NCBI GenBank assembly: GCA_002494215.1
Contig: DLBF01000125.1
Location: 1 to 33,732 of the forward strand
Origin: Prevotellaceae bacterium UBA7028
Lineage (GTDB): Bacteria > Bacteroidota > Bacteroidia > Bacteroidales > Bacteroidaceae
Reading direction: 5' to 3'
DNA: 33,732 bases
Made by a program: the position numbers and the translations under genes. The notes beneath the pieces were generated by a model. The model saw nothing but the letters and a program-made list of their open reading frames with translations, did not search any database and was not told the DNA's origin. The first letter of the stretch is position 1, and each line of letters starts with the position of its first letter. Of the stretch, positions 23,896 through 33,006 are shown piece after piece.

Positions 23896-23991
23896 CAACT
23901 TTTTTTTGCCTGAGATTATATTTTTGCCTGTTTCGGTTGCTTTTCTTCTCATAAATTCCGTAATTTGCCATGGAATAAACTACGGAATCAG

Positions 23992-24972
23992 ATGATAAGA
24001 ATCAGTATAGCCGGGACAGGCAAAATCGTTGAGGAGGTGCTGAAAATGCTTCAGCACGAATTTGCGGGGAAGATAGAGGTAACAGGCATCTTCTCGCGCG
24101 AGGGAAGTGTGGAACATGCCATAGACCTGTGCCAGGCCTACGCACCCACAGGATTCGTGTACACTGACTATGCACGGATGCTGCAGGAGGCGGAGGCCGA
24201 TTTTGTGTATATCGCCAATGCCAACCACGTTCATTACCAGTATGCCATGCAGGCCATCGAGGCCGGGCATAATGTGATTGTGGAGAAGCCCATCGCCGTG
24301 GACCGTGCCCAGACGGACCTGCTCTTTGATGCGGCCATCCAGCGCTGCGTCTTTTGCCTGCCGGCCTTCAGCCTGCTGTATATGCCGCTCTTCCGCCAGC
24401 TCACCGACCTCCTGCCCCAACTGGGAACCATCCGCATGGTTAACGGCTGCTACGCTCAGTACAGCAGTCGGTACGACCGATACATGAAGGGGGAGATTAC
24501 ACCTGTCTTCAATCCTGAACAGGCTGGCGGCTGCCTGCGCGACCTGAACATCTACAACCTCTGCTTCACCATCGGTCTGTTCGGTCCCCCACGCACCATC
24601 CGGTATGCCCGCAACTTAGGTTGGAACGGCATAGACATTAGCGGAACCCTGCTAATGCAGTACCCCACTTCGGTAGTCAGCATGGGAGCGGCCAAGGATT
24701 CAGACGGACTGAGCTTCGCCTGCATACAGGGCGAGAAGGGATACATTGAGGTAAAAGGCTCTGTCAGCGTCCTGCAGGAGTTCACCCTGCACCTGCGCGG
24801 CCAGGAGCCTCAGACCTTCCGGGCCGACCCCTCGCGCCACCGTCTCAGCTACGAGTTCGAGGAATTCTGGCGCTTGATAGAAGATCGCCCCAACTGCAAC
24901 ATCATCATCCCCTACGTCACCCGCGTAGCGCAGGAGATTGCCATAGCGTTGGAAAGAATGAGTGAAGAGTGA
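23992..24972 (+). CDS. Gfo/Idh/MocA-family oxidoreductase
   Basis: A 326-residue NAD(P)-dependent oxidoreductase. The N-terminal Rossmann fold begins MIRISIAGTGKIVEEVL, with the usual NANHVHYQYAMQAIEAGHNVIVEKPI (EKP at 98-100), followed by the C-terminal substrate domain (about 125-326, GGCLRDLNIYNLCFTIGLFG). Such enzymes oxidise or reduce sugars and inositol-like substrates in the cytoplasm. ATG 23992 is chosen because the Rossmann motif starts there; an in-frame TTG at 23965 adds residues that read as leader DNA. A TATTTTTG box at 23919-23926 may start its transcript. The last residues, MSEE, and the stop are encoded by GTGAAGA heptads. The substrate is unknown. Confidence 0.87.
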   Translation: MIRISIAGTGKIVEEVLKMLQHEFAGKIEVTGIFSREGSVEHAIDLCQAYAPTGFVYTDYARMLQEAEADFVYIANANHVHYQYAMQAIEAGHNVIVEKPIAVDRAQTDLLFDAAIQRCVFCLPAFSLLYMPLFRQLTDLLPQLGTIRMVNGCYAQYSSRYDRYMKGEITPVFNPEQAGGCLRDLNIYNLCFTIGLFGPPRTIRYARNLGWNGIDISGTLLMQYPTSVVSMGAAKDSDGLSFACIQGEKGYIEVKGSVSVLQEFTLHLRGQEPQTFRADPSRHRLSYEFEEFWRLIEDRPNCNIIIPYVTRVAQEIAIALERMSEE

Positions 24973-25150
24973 AGAATTCAACTTTCGGAAGTTCCCCTTC
25001 CTCAAGTTTCTTGGGAGCAAGGGGCAAGGGGCAAGAGATTTGAATGAGAGATAAAAGAGAATAATTAAAAGAGAAAAGTGAAAGAGTGAAAAGTGAAAAA
25101 TATAAATCAACTAACCCCCTCTCCTTGGGAGAGGGCCGGGGAGAGGCTGC
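24957..25150. repeat. Heptads and GC-rich inverted module before tex
   Basis: GTGAAGA units at the end of the oxidoreductase gene, then from about 25013 to 25100 a purine-rich run that reads in 7-nt steps (AGGGGCA x2, AAGAGAA x2, AAGTGAA and relatives), then the GC-rich inverted module at about 25113-25147 (CCCCTCTCC ... GGAGAGG). The tex ATG is at 25163. No recognisable promoter box lies in this 190-nt gap. Confidence 0.65.
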
Positions 25151-25162
25151 CAACCGCTAATT

Positions 25163-27277
25163 ATGACTTTTGAATCAATAATCGCCCAAAGACTGGGACT
25201 TAAAGAGCAACACGTTGCCAATACCGTAGCATTGCTGCAGGAGGGTGCTACCATCCCGTTTATCAGTCGTTACCGCAAGGAAGCTACTGGTGGCATGACC
25301 GATATTCAGGTGGCACAGGTAAGCAATGAGTTGGACAAGCTTACAGAGCTGCAGAAACGCCGCGAGTACATCCTCAGCACCATAGAGACACAGGGAAAAC
25401 TTACGCCCGAATTGGCTGAGCGCATACAGAATTGCTGGGACAGCACAGAGTTGGAGGACATCTACCTGCCATATAAACAAAAAAGACGTACGCGCGCACA
25501 GGTAGCACGCGAGGCAGGACTGGAGCCTCTGGCCAAACGCCTGATGCGACAAGGCCCGGAATCCCTCTCTTCGCTGCTGGCACATTATAAGGATTGTCCC
25601 ATGGATCCATTGCAAGGTGCCCAAGACATCATTGCCGAATGGGTGAGCGAGAACGAACGTGCCCGTAACACCCTGCGTACCACCTTCAGCTTGCATGCCG
25701 TTATCAGCAGCAAAGTGGTAAAGGGCAAGGATGCCGAGGGACAGAACTTCCGCGATTACTTCGACTGGCAGGAGCGACTGGACCGCTGTACCAGCCATCG
25801 CTTGCTGGCTATGCGCAGAGGCGAGGCAGAAGGCATCCTGCGTATCAGCATCAGCGTAGATGATGAAAGGGCCATAGAACGTCTGAGCCGTCAGTTTGTG
25901 CGAGGCAACAACGAATGCAGCCAGGCTGTTCAGGCAGCCATTGAGAACGGATACAAACGCCTCTTGGAACCCAGCATCAGCAACGAGTTTGCAGCCTCAT
26001 CGCGCCAGAAAGCCGACGAGGAGGCAATACGCATCTTTGTTCGCAACCTGGAGCAGTTGTTGATGGCCAGCCCGCTTGGTCAGAAACGTGTGATGGGTAT
26101 AGACCCAGGTTTCCGTACAGGCTGCAAGGTTGTCTGCCTAGATGACCAAGGCAACCTGCTGCACCACGATGTTATCTTCCCCCACCCTCCCCGTAATGAA
26201 CGAGTACAGGCTATGCTCACAGTGGGTAAGTTGATAGAGAAATACAAGATTCAGGCTATCTCCATAGGAAACGGCACGGCAGGGCGCGAGACGGAGGACT
26301 TCATCAACCATCTGGAACTGCCAGAAGGTACGGAGGTCTATAGCGTCAGCGAGGACGGTGCCAGCATCTACAGCGCCAGCGAGGTAGCCCGCGAGGAGTT
26401 TCCCAACGAGGATGTTACCGTTCGTGGAGCCGTCAGCATAGGACGCCGCCTAATGGACCCCTTGGCTGAGCTGGTGAAGATAGACCCCAGCAGCATAGGT
26501 GTAGGCCAGTACCAGAAGGATGTCAACCAAGCTGCCCTCAAGAAAAGCCTCGACCAGACCGTGGAGAACTGCGTGAACCGCGTAGGCGTAAACCTGAATA
26601 CGGCCAGTAAGTTCCTGTTGACCTACGTCAGCGGCTTAGGTCCTGTCTTGGCACAGAACATCATAGACTACAGAAAAGAAAATGGAGCCTTCCGTACCCG
26701 TCGCGAATTGCTGAAGGTGCCTCGTATGGGCGCCAAGGCCTTCGAGCAGTGTGCAGGCTTCCTGCGTGTGCAGGGCGGCACAGAGCCTTTGGACAATAGC
26801 GCCGTTCACCCAGAACGTTACGCCCTTGTGCAACAGATGGCCAAGGATTGTGGCTGTACGGTAGAGAACCTGCTCTCTGACAGCGCCAAGCGAAGCCAGA
26901 TAGACATCAACCGCTACGTCTCTGATACTGTGGGACTCCCCACCCTACAGGATATTATGGCAGAGCTGGAGAAACCTGGTCGCGACCCTCGCAAGCCGCT
27001 TACCCAGTTTGCCTTCGATCCCACCGTGCACGAGCTGTCCGACCTTCGCCCTGGCATGATTCTGCCTGGCATTGTCAGCAACATCACCAACTTCGGTGCT
27101 TTCGTAGATGTGGGCGTTCACACCAAGGGGCTGGTTCATGTCAGCCAGTTAGCCGATAAGTTCGTGAAAGACCCCACCACCGTTGTCAGCCTGCACCAGC
27201 ATGTGATGGTACGTGTGATGGAAGTTGACCTGCAGCGCGACCGCATCTCGCTCAGCATGAAAGGCGTTCAACAATAA
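25163..27277 (+). CDS. tex: Tex-family S1 RNA-binding protein
   Basis: A 704-residue cytoplasmic protein of the Tex/Spt6-like family, which binds nucleic acid and influences transcription; the precise role is unclear even in studied species. The N-terminal helical region (1 to about 300) contains EGATIPFISRYRKEATGGMTD. The YqgF-like domain begins at about 309 with MGIDPGFRTGCKV, followed by the conserved SVSEDGASIYSASEVAREEFP, the helix-hairpin-helix region (about 475-545, YVSGLGPVLAQNIIDYR) and a C-terminal S1 domain (about 628-704, GIVSNITNFGAFVDVGVHTKGLVH). Length and order are normal. No terminator hairpin follows the stop. Confidence 0.95.
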   Translation: MTFESIIAQRLGLKEQHVANTVALLQEGATIPFISRYRKEATGGMTDIQVAQVSNELDKLTELQKRREYILSTIETQGKLTPELAERIQNCWDSTELEDIYLPYKQKRRTRAQVAREAGLEPLAKRLMRQGPESLSSLLAHYKDCPMDPLQGAQDIIAEWVSENERARNTLRTTFSLHAVISSKVVKGKDAEGQNFRDYFDWQERLDRCTSHRLLAMRRGEAEGILRISISVDDERAIERLSRQFVRGNNECSQAVQAAIENGYKRLLEPSISNEFAASSRQKADEEAIRIFVRNLEQLLMASPLGQKRVMGIDPGFRTGCKVVCLDDQGNLLHHDVIFPHPPRNERVQAMLTVGKLIEKYKIQAISIGNGTAGRETEDFINHLELPEGTEVYSVSEDGASIYSASEVAREEFPNEDVTVRGAVSIGRRLMDPLAELVKIDPSSIGVGQYQKDVNQAALKKSLDQTVENCVNRVGVNLNTASKFLLTYVSGLGPVLAQNIIDYRKENGAFRTRRELLKVPRMGAKAFEQCAGFLRVQGGTEPLDNSAVHPERYALVQQMAKDCGCTVENLLSDSAKRSQIDINRYVSDTVGLPTLQDIMAELEKPGRDPRKPLTQFAFDPTVHELSDLRPGMILPGIVSNITNFGAFVDVGVHTKGLVHVSQLADKFVKDPTTVVSLHQHVMVRVMEVDLQRDRISLSMKGVQQ

Positions 27278-27300
27278 CTCTATAAAACCTTTATTCATAC

Positions 27301-27648
27301 ATAAGAATAAGACTTTTTATTTACACATTATTCTACTTTCTCGTTCTTTCTGCCCAGAACCCTTACCTCCCCCTGTGGGAGCATGTACTTGATGGCGAGC
27401 CTCGTGTGGATGGCTCCCTCATAGACTTTGACCCCTCTGTGTATATCGAGGAGATTACCAACAGCACCCTGCGCTATGCCCCCTTGCAGTCAGGTTCCAA
27501 GAATACCGCCAGTGCAAGCAGCAAGGATGTACAGATACACATAGGCGCCATTGCCGATAACCGTGCTACCGTCCGGTTCACCTACAAAGGAAAGAACAAG
27601 ACTTATCTGATAAACCAACAACAAACAAAAAAGAAGGAGCCGCTTGGC
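27301..27648 (+). pseudogene. Internally deleted remnant of a probable GH43-type glycoside hydrolase
   Basis: In one frame from 27301 (ATA, possibly a former ATG) the DNA reads a signal peptide (RIRLFIYTLFYFLVLSA) followed by QNPYLPLWEHVLDGEPRV, which strongly resembles the mature N-terminus of Bacteroidota GH43 enzymes. At about 27406 it continues directly into DGSLIDFDPSVYIEEITN and a beta-rich tail to about 27626 (FTYKGKNKTYLINQQQ), so the catalytic part of about 300 residues or more is missing. The frame has also lost its own stop and runs through the terminator hairpin. An internal deletion of an old gene is the simplest reading. The GH43 call rests on memory of that N-terminal signature. 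Confidence 0.5.
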
Positions 27649-27659
27649 TCCTTCTTTTT
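27628..27659. terminator. Bidirectional terminator hairpin
   Basis: AAGAAGGAGCC-GCTT-GGCTCCTTCTT with A residues before and T residues after, just 3' of the M6 protease stop (minus strand) and of the GH43-like remnant. It can end transcripts on either strand. Confidence 0.85.
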
Positions 27660-27661
27660 GT

Positions 27662-30157
27662 TTATCTTACAACTTTCTTTCCATTCACGATGTAAATACC
27701 CTTCGGCAATTTTGAATTAAGTTTACGCCCTGCAAGGTCATAAACCTCCCCTCCATCCCGGGAGGGGCTGGGGGTGTTTTCGTTGACTCCCTCTATTGAA
27801 GTCCCATTACCCAGCGTTACCTCTACGCTGTTACTCCATGGACTAGGGGTAACGCCGTGCAAAGCGCAAACGCGGTAGGAATATTTACGCAGAGGGGAGA
27901 GACCAGTAAACTGGTAAGAGTTATCCTCTGTTTTTACAATGCTAACCTCGGAATCTATCATTGACACAACACCAGCATCTATCTGATTCTCTGTCACAGC
28001 TGCGTCGTATGCACACATCTCAGAGATATAGCAGCGAGCGTCGCACTTCAGTCCCCACCAGAAGCTTTCGGCTTCTACCGTGGTGGTAACAACATGGCGG
28101 ACAGGCTCGCTTGTCAGCTGTATCGCATTGCCCAGATTTTGACCATCAACATCCGTTTCCTCGCCAATAAGAATATTAACAGGCATACTATCACTGCCGT
28201 ATTTTCGTATGGTAAAGGACAGCGTCACCACGTGGCTCTTCGTTTTCATTAAGGGGGTATGGATGTTTCCTTCTTTTTTGGCAGCACCCAACTTTACCTC
28301 ATCGCCAGGCGTGGTGTACAACCTTAGGCCCGTCCAACCAGACACTTTAGTATAAACGTCCATATCCTCACCCAAATCCGTCGAGCCATCCTTAGTCTTT
28401 CCGTTATTAAAGCCGCTGAAATCCTCGCTCAGCAGTGTCAACTTCTCCAATCCGTATTCCTGCTCTTCAAGATCTGTCGAGGTCAGCTCAACCTTATAGC
28501 CTGTAGCATCCTCTACTGCAGTCCAACTGGCAGTAAAGCCATCCTTAGTCACACTGGTAGCAGCCACATCTGTGGGAGTGTCGACGGAGATTCCTCCATT
28601 GAAGATAAAGCTTATCAAGCCATCGTCACTCTCAGTAATATTCTCGATGGGTTTTCCCATCAGCTTACGTCCGTCGATATTAGCGACATACAGGGAAGCC
28701 GCAGGAGAGGATGTATCTGTGAGAGCCGTTTTCCCACTTTTCCCTGGCCATGTATCACCGTCATTTGTAGCAGAAGTCAACCTGCCATCTGCAGGGATGA
28801 TAGTCATACGCTGAATAGAGGAGGCGTTAACTGTATTATTCGTCCAAGCGTCTGAACTAAAGTAAACATGCAGCACCAATAAGCCGTGAGCCGGATTGTA
28901 TGCGCCAAAGCCATCGTTCTGATAGTTGGCCAGCATGTAATACTCGTTTTTATTCTTCTCATTATATATAATGTAAGCCTCCGGAGCCTCATTGAGGGAC
29001 TTCATTTCTCCTACCTTGCAAGGCTCACTCAATACTGTAGGAGTAAGCCATCCGCAGTACATGCGCTCGTAGCAGGTATAGGGAGCAGGACAACCGCCAC
29101 TATTGGGTCCACTGTAAGAACCATAATCCATCAAATCCCAGGAGTCCATACCATAGTGAATTCTGTTTACATCATAAAAGTCAGGCAGGCACATACAATG
29201 GCTAAACTCATGGCAGGCAGTACCTATACCGGCAGGTTCGTTGCCATCATTTCCGTACAGTTCGGGACTCATGGCATAGGTATCTATTGTTACACCATCC
29301 AACACGATTGGCCCAGTTCCGTCTCCACTCAATGCACAATCCGTCAATCTACTCTCGTGAGGCCAGATGGTACTATCACCTGCATCAGCATGTTCGCCAT
29401 ATCCGGCATATACAAGGTAAACCTGATCTACTTCACCATCATTATCCCAGTCATATTTACAGAAATCAGCGCCCAGTCCATCTACCAGCCGACAAGCTTC
29501 TGCTGTCAGTTCACCAGCGTACTTATCATAACCGTATATATCATTCTCGCCGTAGTATGAAAGTGGCTTACTTACGGTAATAGGACCATAGACATCAAAT
29601 GTCAGGTTGAACTGGCCATAGCTGCACTCGTAGAAGTAATCATGCACACTACCGCTGTTTCCTCCTTTGTCGAAGCCTTCCTCGTTAAAGAAACCGTCAT
29701 AAAATTCATTCCCGTGTGCCTGATTCATTTCCTTGTCAGAAAAGTTAATCAGAATCACCAGTCCCTTCTTGTCACCGCTGATGGGATTCTGTTCTGCCCC
29801 CCACTGAGCACGATGCTTGCTGCCATTCTGAGACAACACACTGGGTGTTAAGTTCATGCCGCGTGCCTTTGCTCGTTCCACGCGGTGCTTGTTTCGGCGT
29901 GCCAGTCGCTCCTTCCACTGGTTTTCCACAGTACGGCGCTCTTTTCTTTGGAACATACCGTCAGTAGCCATTACATAGACGTTCTCGTCTGCATCTACGT
30001 AAAAGTGCATATTTTCGTCACCCACCAGCGTAACTTCCTTCTTTGTCCCGTCCGCCAGAGTGATTGTTTTCCTTACCCGTTGTGCCGGCACTGCCAATGC
30101 TATTGTTGATACCATCAGCAGGCAAACTGTCATAACTGTTTTTGTATTTATTTTCAT
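27662..30157 (-). CDS. Secreted M6-family metalloprotease with sorting-like C-terminus
   Basis: About 831 residues from the ATG at 30157; an in-frame ATG at 30247 would lie upstream of the promoter. The order is: signal peptide (1-23), pro-region, M6 catalytic domain with zinc motif HEFSH (His316, Glu317, His320), and a calcium-type loop YDWDNDGEVDQ at 235-245. Then follow an Fn3-like domain (TPTDVAATSVTKDGFTASWTAVEDATGYKVEL), a jelly-roll-like region and the sorting-like tail VYDLAGRKLNSKLPKGIYIVNGKKVVR. The linker NTPSPSRDGGE before it is encoded by the GC-rich inverted module. M6 enzymes (immune inhibitor A type) degrade host or environmental proteins. A perfect promoter precedes the gene; the 3' end shares a terminator with the GH43-like remnant. 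Confidence 0.9.
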   Translation of the reverse strand: MKINTKTVMTVCLLMVSTIALAVPAQRVRKTITLADGTKKEVTLVGDENMHFYVDADENVYVMATDGMFQRKERRTVENQWKERLARRNKHRVERAKARGMNLTPSVLSQNGSKHRAQWGAEQNPISGDKKGLVILINFSDKEMNQAHGNEFYDGFFNEEGFDKGGNSGSVHDYFYECSYGQFNLTFDVYGPITVSKPLSYYGENDIYGYDKYAGELTAEACRLVDGLGADFCKYDWDNDGEVDQVYLVYAGYGEHADAGDSTIWPHESRLTDCALSGDGTGPIVLDGVTIDTYAMSPELYGNDGNEPAGIGTACHEFSHCMCLPDFYDVNRIHYGMDSWDLMDYGSYSGPNSGGCPAPYTCYERMYCGWLTPTVLSEPCKVGEMKSLNEAPEAYIIYNEKNKNEYYMLANYQNDGFGAYNPAHGLLVLHVYFSSDAWTNNTVNASSIQRMTIIPADGRLTSATNDGDTWPGKSGKTALTDTSSPAASLYVANIDGRKLMGKPIENITESDDGLISFIFNGGISVDTPTDVAATSVTKDGFTASWTAVEDATGYKVELTSTDLEEQEYGLEKLTLLSEDFSGFNNGKTKDGSTDLGEDMDVYTKVSGWTGLRLYTTPGDEVKLGAAKKEGNIHTPLMKTKSHVVTLSFTIRKYGSDSMPVNILIGEETDVDGQNLGNAIQLTSEPVRHVVTTTVEAESFWWGLKCDARCYISEMCAYDAAVTENQIDAGVVSMIDSEVSIVKTEDNSYQFTGLSPLRKYSYRVCALHGVTPSPWSNSVEVTLGNGTSIEGVNENTPSPSRDGGEVYDLAGRKLNSKLPKGIYIVNGKKVVR

Positions 30158-30177
30158 AATCTTAGTTTTTTGACGTG

Positions 30178-30208
30178 CAAAGATATCATTTTTTATATGA
30201 AAAGCAAA
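30178..30208 (-). promoter_or_regulatory. Promoter of the M6 protease (TTTG-N19-TATCTTTG)
   Basis: On the minus strand TTTG (30205-30208) and TATCTTTG (30178-30185) are exactly 19 nt apart. Transcription would start near 30171, giving a leader of about 14 nt. Confidence 0.75.
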
Positions 30209-30262
30209 AAAAACTACCATTTTTCTTTTCTCATCATCGAATACCATCGTACTTTTGATTTA

Positions 30263-30315
30263 TTACTGCCTCACGTGGGAATTTTTACTGCCACGTGTGG
30301 GAGCAATTTTTTACC
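30263..30315. repeat. Tandem pair of CACGTG-containing units
   Basis: Two similar units of about 20-25 nt, TTACTGCCTCACGTGGGA and TTACTGCCACGTGTGGGA, lie between the M6 and BspA-like genes. The CACGTG palindromes are at 30272-30277 and 30292-30297, 20 bp apart. The unit may be a protein-binding site or a dispersed repeat. Confidence 0.5.
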
Positions 30316-30499
30316 CCCCCCTTGACTCTGTAATGGTACGGCGATTTTGTGGGATGCCATTAGTCTTTCTTGACAACCACTTGATGTTCAAATTCCTTTC
30401 AAAAAAACGTGTTTTATTTCTCTATGTGCAGAAAAAATTGCAACTTTGCAGGGCAAAACACGCAAAAAACCTTTTTTACGAACCTTAAATTGTTTTTTT

Positions 30500-32638
30500 A
30501 TGAAAAAAATTTTTTCATTCTATTGTTGTGTGCTGTTAAGTATAGCAGCATGGGGAGATGTCAGTAAAGTAAACGTTGGTGACATCTGGTATAACATCGA
30601 TACTGATGCAAAAACTGCGGAAGTTACTTATCCAGGCAGTTCTGAGCCTGGCACAAGTCTATACGCTCTAACATCTGTCGAGATTCCCGCAACCATCACA
30701 GTAGATGATGTTACTTACAATGTTACCGCTATTGGAAAGAAAGCCTTCCGCAAGGTTAACAGCCTAACATCCATCTCACTACCAGAAGGCCTGTCGTCAA
30801 TTGGAGAAGAGGCTTTTTACAAAACAAATATCACAGAAATTGGAATCCCAAACTCAGTTACAACGCTAGGGTACCAAGCTGTGGCATATTGTGACAATTT
30901 GACAACAATTACCCTGGGTCAGCATTGTGCCGATAACGATTGGGGAGCTTGGGCCTTTTGGCGTTCATCAGGCGCATATGACGTATATATGGTATGCGAT
31001 GTAAAACCCACATTACATGACAATATAACATTTGATCAGGGGCACGCTTCCACCATACATATCTATCCAGAACTTATTGACACGTATAAGGCAGACCCTA
31101 AGTGGGCATGCTATAACATCGTAGGAGACCTTCAAAAGGATTACACCTATGCAGATTTGCAAAGTATAATTTCCTCTTCCAATAACATTCTCATAAACGA
31201 AGTAGGAACTGATCCAGGTTATTACCTGTCTTCAAGTGCTCAATCATTGCGCAATGCCGTTGAAGCAGCAGAAGCACTTACAGAATCAGCGACTCCTACT
31301 CAGATTAACAATGCCGTAAATGCAATAATAGCAGCAAAAGAGAATTTGACGGCAAATCCATTAACAGAAGGATATTATTACATAGAAAATGCAGAAAAGA
31401 AACAAATGTTATATGCAGATGCTGCATACGCAACTGAAGGAGGTTTAGGTATTCAGGACTTCAATGATTCAAAAGCCAAATTCTATTTTAGGCTCACGAA
31501 AAAGGGAAGTAACTGGTATATAAAATGTGTAAAGAACAATCTGTATGCAGGTAAACCTGTCAACGGAAATGCAGACAATGAGTATATCACACTAACCGAA
31601 GAGCCAGAGTTTGAGCAAGTAATTACTTATGTTAGTCCTGGAAAATTCAAGATTCAGAGCCTTTACGATGGAGAACATGCAAGTTATCCGTATTCTGTTT
31701 CTGGCGGCTGGGTATTGCTTTCTTCAGGCGAAAATGAGCGTACCTGCTGGTGTTTCCACCATGCTACCGTAGGAAAGGATGTTAATGGAATTCTTACAGA
31801 AGCTGAAGTTGAAAGCAAAATGAACAATGCCTTGAGTAATGACAATTCATACTTAGACCTAAGTTCATATTATTTTGTTTCAGAATATTTAATTCCCAAT
31901 ATGCCCGCCAATTCCAACCTTCTTGTTAAGGTTGCATCAGATTCCGGCATCAAAGGTGCAAATATTGTAAACGATGGTGTATGCCAGAGTCTTGTTCTGA
32001 CTGACGGTCAGGCTTTCGGTTATTATAAGGATATTACAGCCACGACAGCAAGTTACAGCAGAAGCATCACCAACAAGTTCGGTACTATATGCCTACCCTA
32101 TGCTGTAAGCAGCAATGAGAATGTTCAGTATTATACCCTCGACAGAAAGGAAGGCTCTACACTCTATCTGACAAAACAGGATGACATAGAAGCAGGTGTT
32201 CCTGCTGTATTCGAGAACCTGAGCGAAGGAAGTACACTGAACGCTACAGCCAGCAGTGTTACCGTAAAGGGTAGCGTTCCTGCTGCAGCTGACGCCACAC
32301 TAAAACTGATTGGCACATTCGAAGAACTGGTAATAACAGATGCCGAAGAGTTGGCAAAGGATTACTACATCAGCGGCGGGAAGTTCCGTCAGGCCACCAA
32401 CAAGCTTACTGTCAATCCCTTCCGCGCTTACTTCACAACAACTTCTGGCAACGAGGTTAAGATGTTCAATCTGTCTTTCCTGGAAGAAGAAGAAACGGGC
32501 ATAGACAATGTTCAACGATCAACGTTCAATGTTCAATCCATCTTTGATGCCAACGGCGTGAAACTGACATCACTGCGTAAGGGCCTGAACATCGTTAAGA
32601 CGACAGACGGAGGCGTTCAGAAAGTTATGGTTAAATAG
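30500..32638 (+). CDS. BspA-like leucine-rich-repeat surface protein with sorting-like C-terminus
   Basis: About 712 residues. Signal peptide (MKKIFSFYCCVLLSIAAWG), then LRR_5/BspA-type repeats (about 55-140: AIGKKAFRKVNSLTSISLPEGLSSIGEEAFYKTNITEIGIPNSVTTLG), a FIVAR-like helical module (about 215-285), beta-rich domains, and a terminal IFDANGVKLTSLRKGLNIVKTTDGGVQKVMVK that resembles the sorting domains of its neighbours. The segment NVQRSTFNVQS just before it is encoded by heptads (32509-32540). BspA-type proteins bind host matrix or other bacteria. ATG 30500 is chosen because it begins the signal peptide. The gene is visibly more AT-rich than the rest of the window, which may mark recent acquisition. 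Confidence 0.85.
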   Translation: MKKIFSFYCCVLLSIAAWGDVSKVNVGDIWYNIDTDAKTAEVTYPGSSEPGTSLYALTSVEIPATITVDDVTYNVTAIGKKAFRKVNSLTSISLPEGLSSIGEEAFYKTNITEIGIPNSVTTLGYQAVAYCDNLTTITLGQHCADNDWGAWAFWRSSGAYDVYMVCDVKPTLHDNITFDQGHASTIHIYPELIDTYKADPKWACYNIVGDLQKDYTYADLQSIISSSNNILINEVGTDPGYYLSSSAQSLRNAVEAAEALTESATPTQINNAVNAIIAAKENLTANPLTEGYYYIENAEKKQMLYADAAYATEGGLGIQDFNDSKAKFYFRLTKKGSNWYIKCVKNNLYAGKPVNGNADNEYITLTEEPEFEQVITYVSPGKFKIQSLYDGEHASYPYSVSGGWVLLSSGENERTCWCFHHATVGKDVNGILTEAEVESKMNNALSNDNSYLDLSSYYFVSEYLIPNMPANSNLLVKVASDSGIKGANIVNDGVCQSLVLTDGQAFGYYKDITATTASYSRSITNKFGTICLPYAVSSNENVQYYTLDRKEGSTLYLTKQDDIEAGVPAVFENLSEGSTLNATASSVTVKGSVPAAADATLKLIGTFEELVITDAEELAKDYYISGGKFRQATNKLTVNPFRAYFTTTSGNEVKMFNLSFLEEEETGIDNVQRSTFNVQSIFDANGVKLTSLRKGLNIVKTTDGGVQKVMVK
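32509..32540 (+). repeat. Heptads inside the BspA-like C-terminus
   Basis: AATGTTC, AACGATC, AACGTTC, AATGTTC in one phase encode NVQRSTFNVQ. The same TCAATGT type occurs intergenically near 8319-8331. Confidence 0.7.
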
Positions 32639-32677
32639 TTTTATGTAATGTATAACCACATATAAATGAATAAAACA

Positions 32678-32845
32678 ATGAAAAAGACATATATAGCACC
32701 CGAACTGGTTACTGTTAAGATAAACCTCACGTCTATGCTCTGCGAATCTAATTACATACCAGAAGGTGATTCACAAGAGGAAGGATGTGCTGATGTAAGA
32801 GAATATAAATTCAGCAACATATGGGATGACGACAGAAAGTGGTAA
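32678..32845 (+). CDS. Small ORF of the MKKTYxxPEL type, function unknown
   Basis: A 55-residue frame (ATG 32678; an in-frame ATG at 32666 adds four residues) lying 39 nt after the BspA-like gene and 15 nt before a strong terminator, so it is probably co-transcribed with it. It begins MKKTYIAPELVTVKINLTSMLC and has an acidic, Cys- and aromatic-containing tail (SQEEGCADVREYKF, NIWDDDRKW). Short proteins starting MKKxYxxPE are, to my memory, common beside surface-protein genes in Prevotella and Bacteroides and have no assigned role. No signal peptide or membrane helix is visible. A leader-type precursor peptide is one possible reading. Confidence 0.6.
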   Translation: MKKTYIAPELVTVKINLTSMLCESNYIPEGDSQEEGCADVREYKFSNIWDDDRKW

Positions 32846-32860
32846 GCCACTTAAATGAGG

Positions 32861-32894
32861 AATGTCCCCTGAACGCAATCGTTCGGGGGACATT
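32861..32894 (+). terminator. Rho-independent terminator after the small ORF
   Basis: AATGTCCCC-t-GAACG, loop CAAT, CGTTC-g-GGGGACATT, followed by a T-rich stretch. It separates the surface-protein operon from the ClpB-like gene. Confidence 0.9.
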
Positions 32895-33006
32895 TGTTTA
32901 AAGCCCAGTGCCAGAATGACGCAGAAAAGGTCAATTTGACTGATTATTAGTATGTTGCACGAAACTTGTTGTATGTTTAGTGAAATTAATAAGAAAGGAG
33001 AATGAT

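Noticed and set aside
27406..27720. Intact 104-residue gene between tex and the M6 gene
   Set aside because: The frame has no start of its own, continues upstream into a signal peptide plus GH43-like N-terminus, and reads through a terminator hairpin into the M6 gene; it is treated as a gene remnant.
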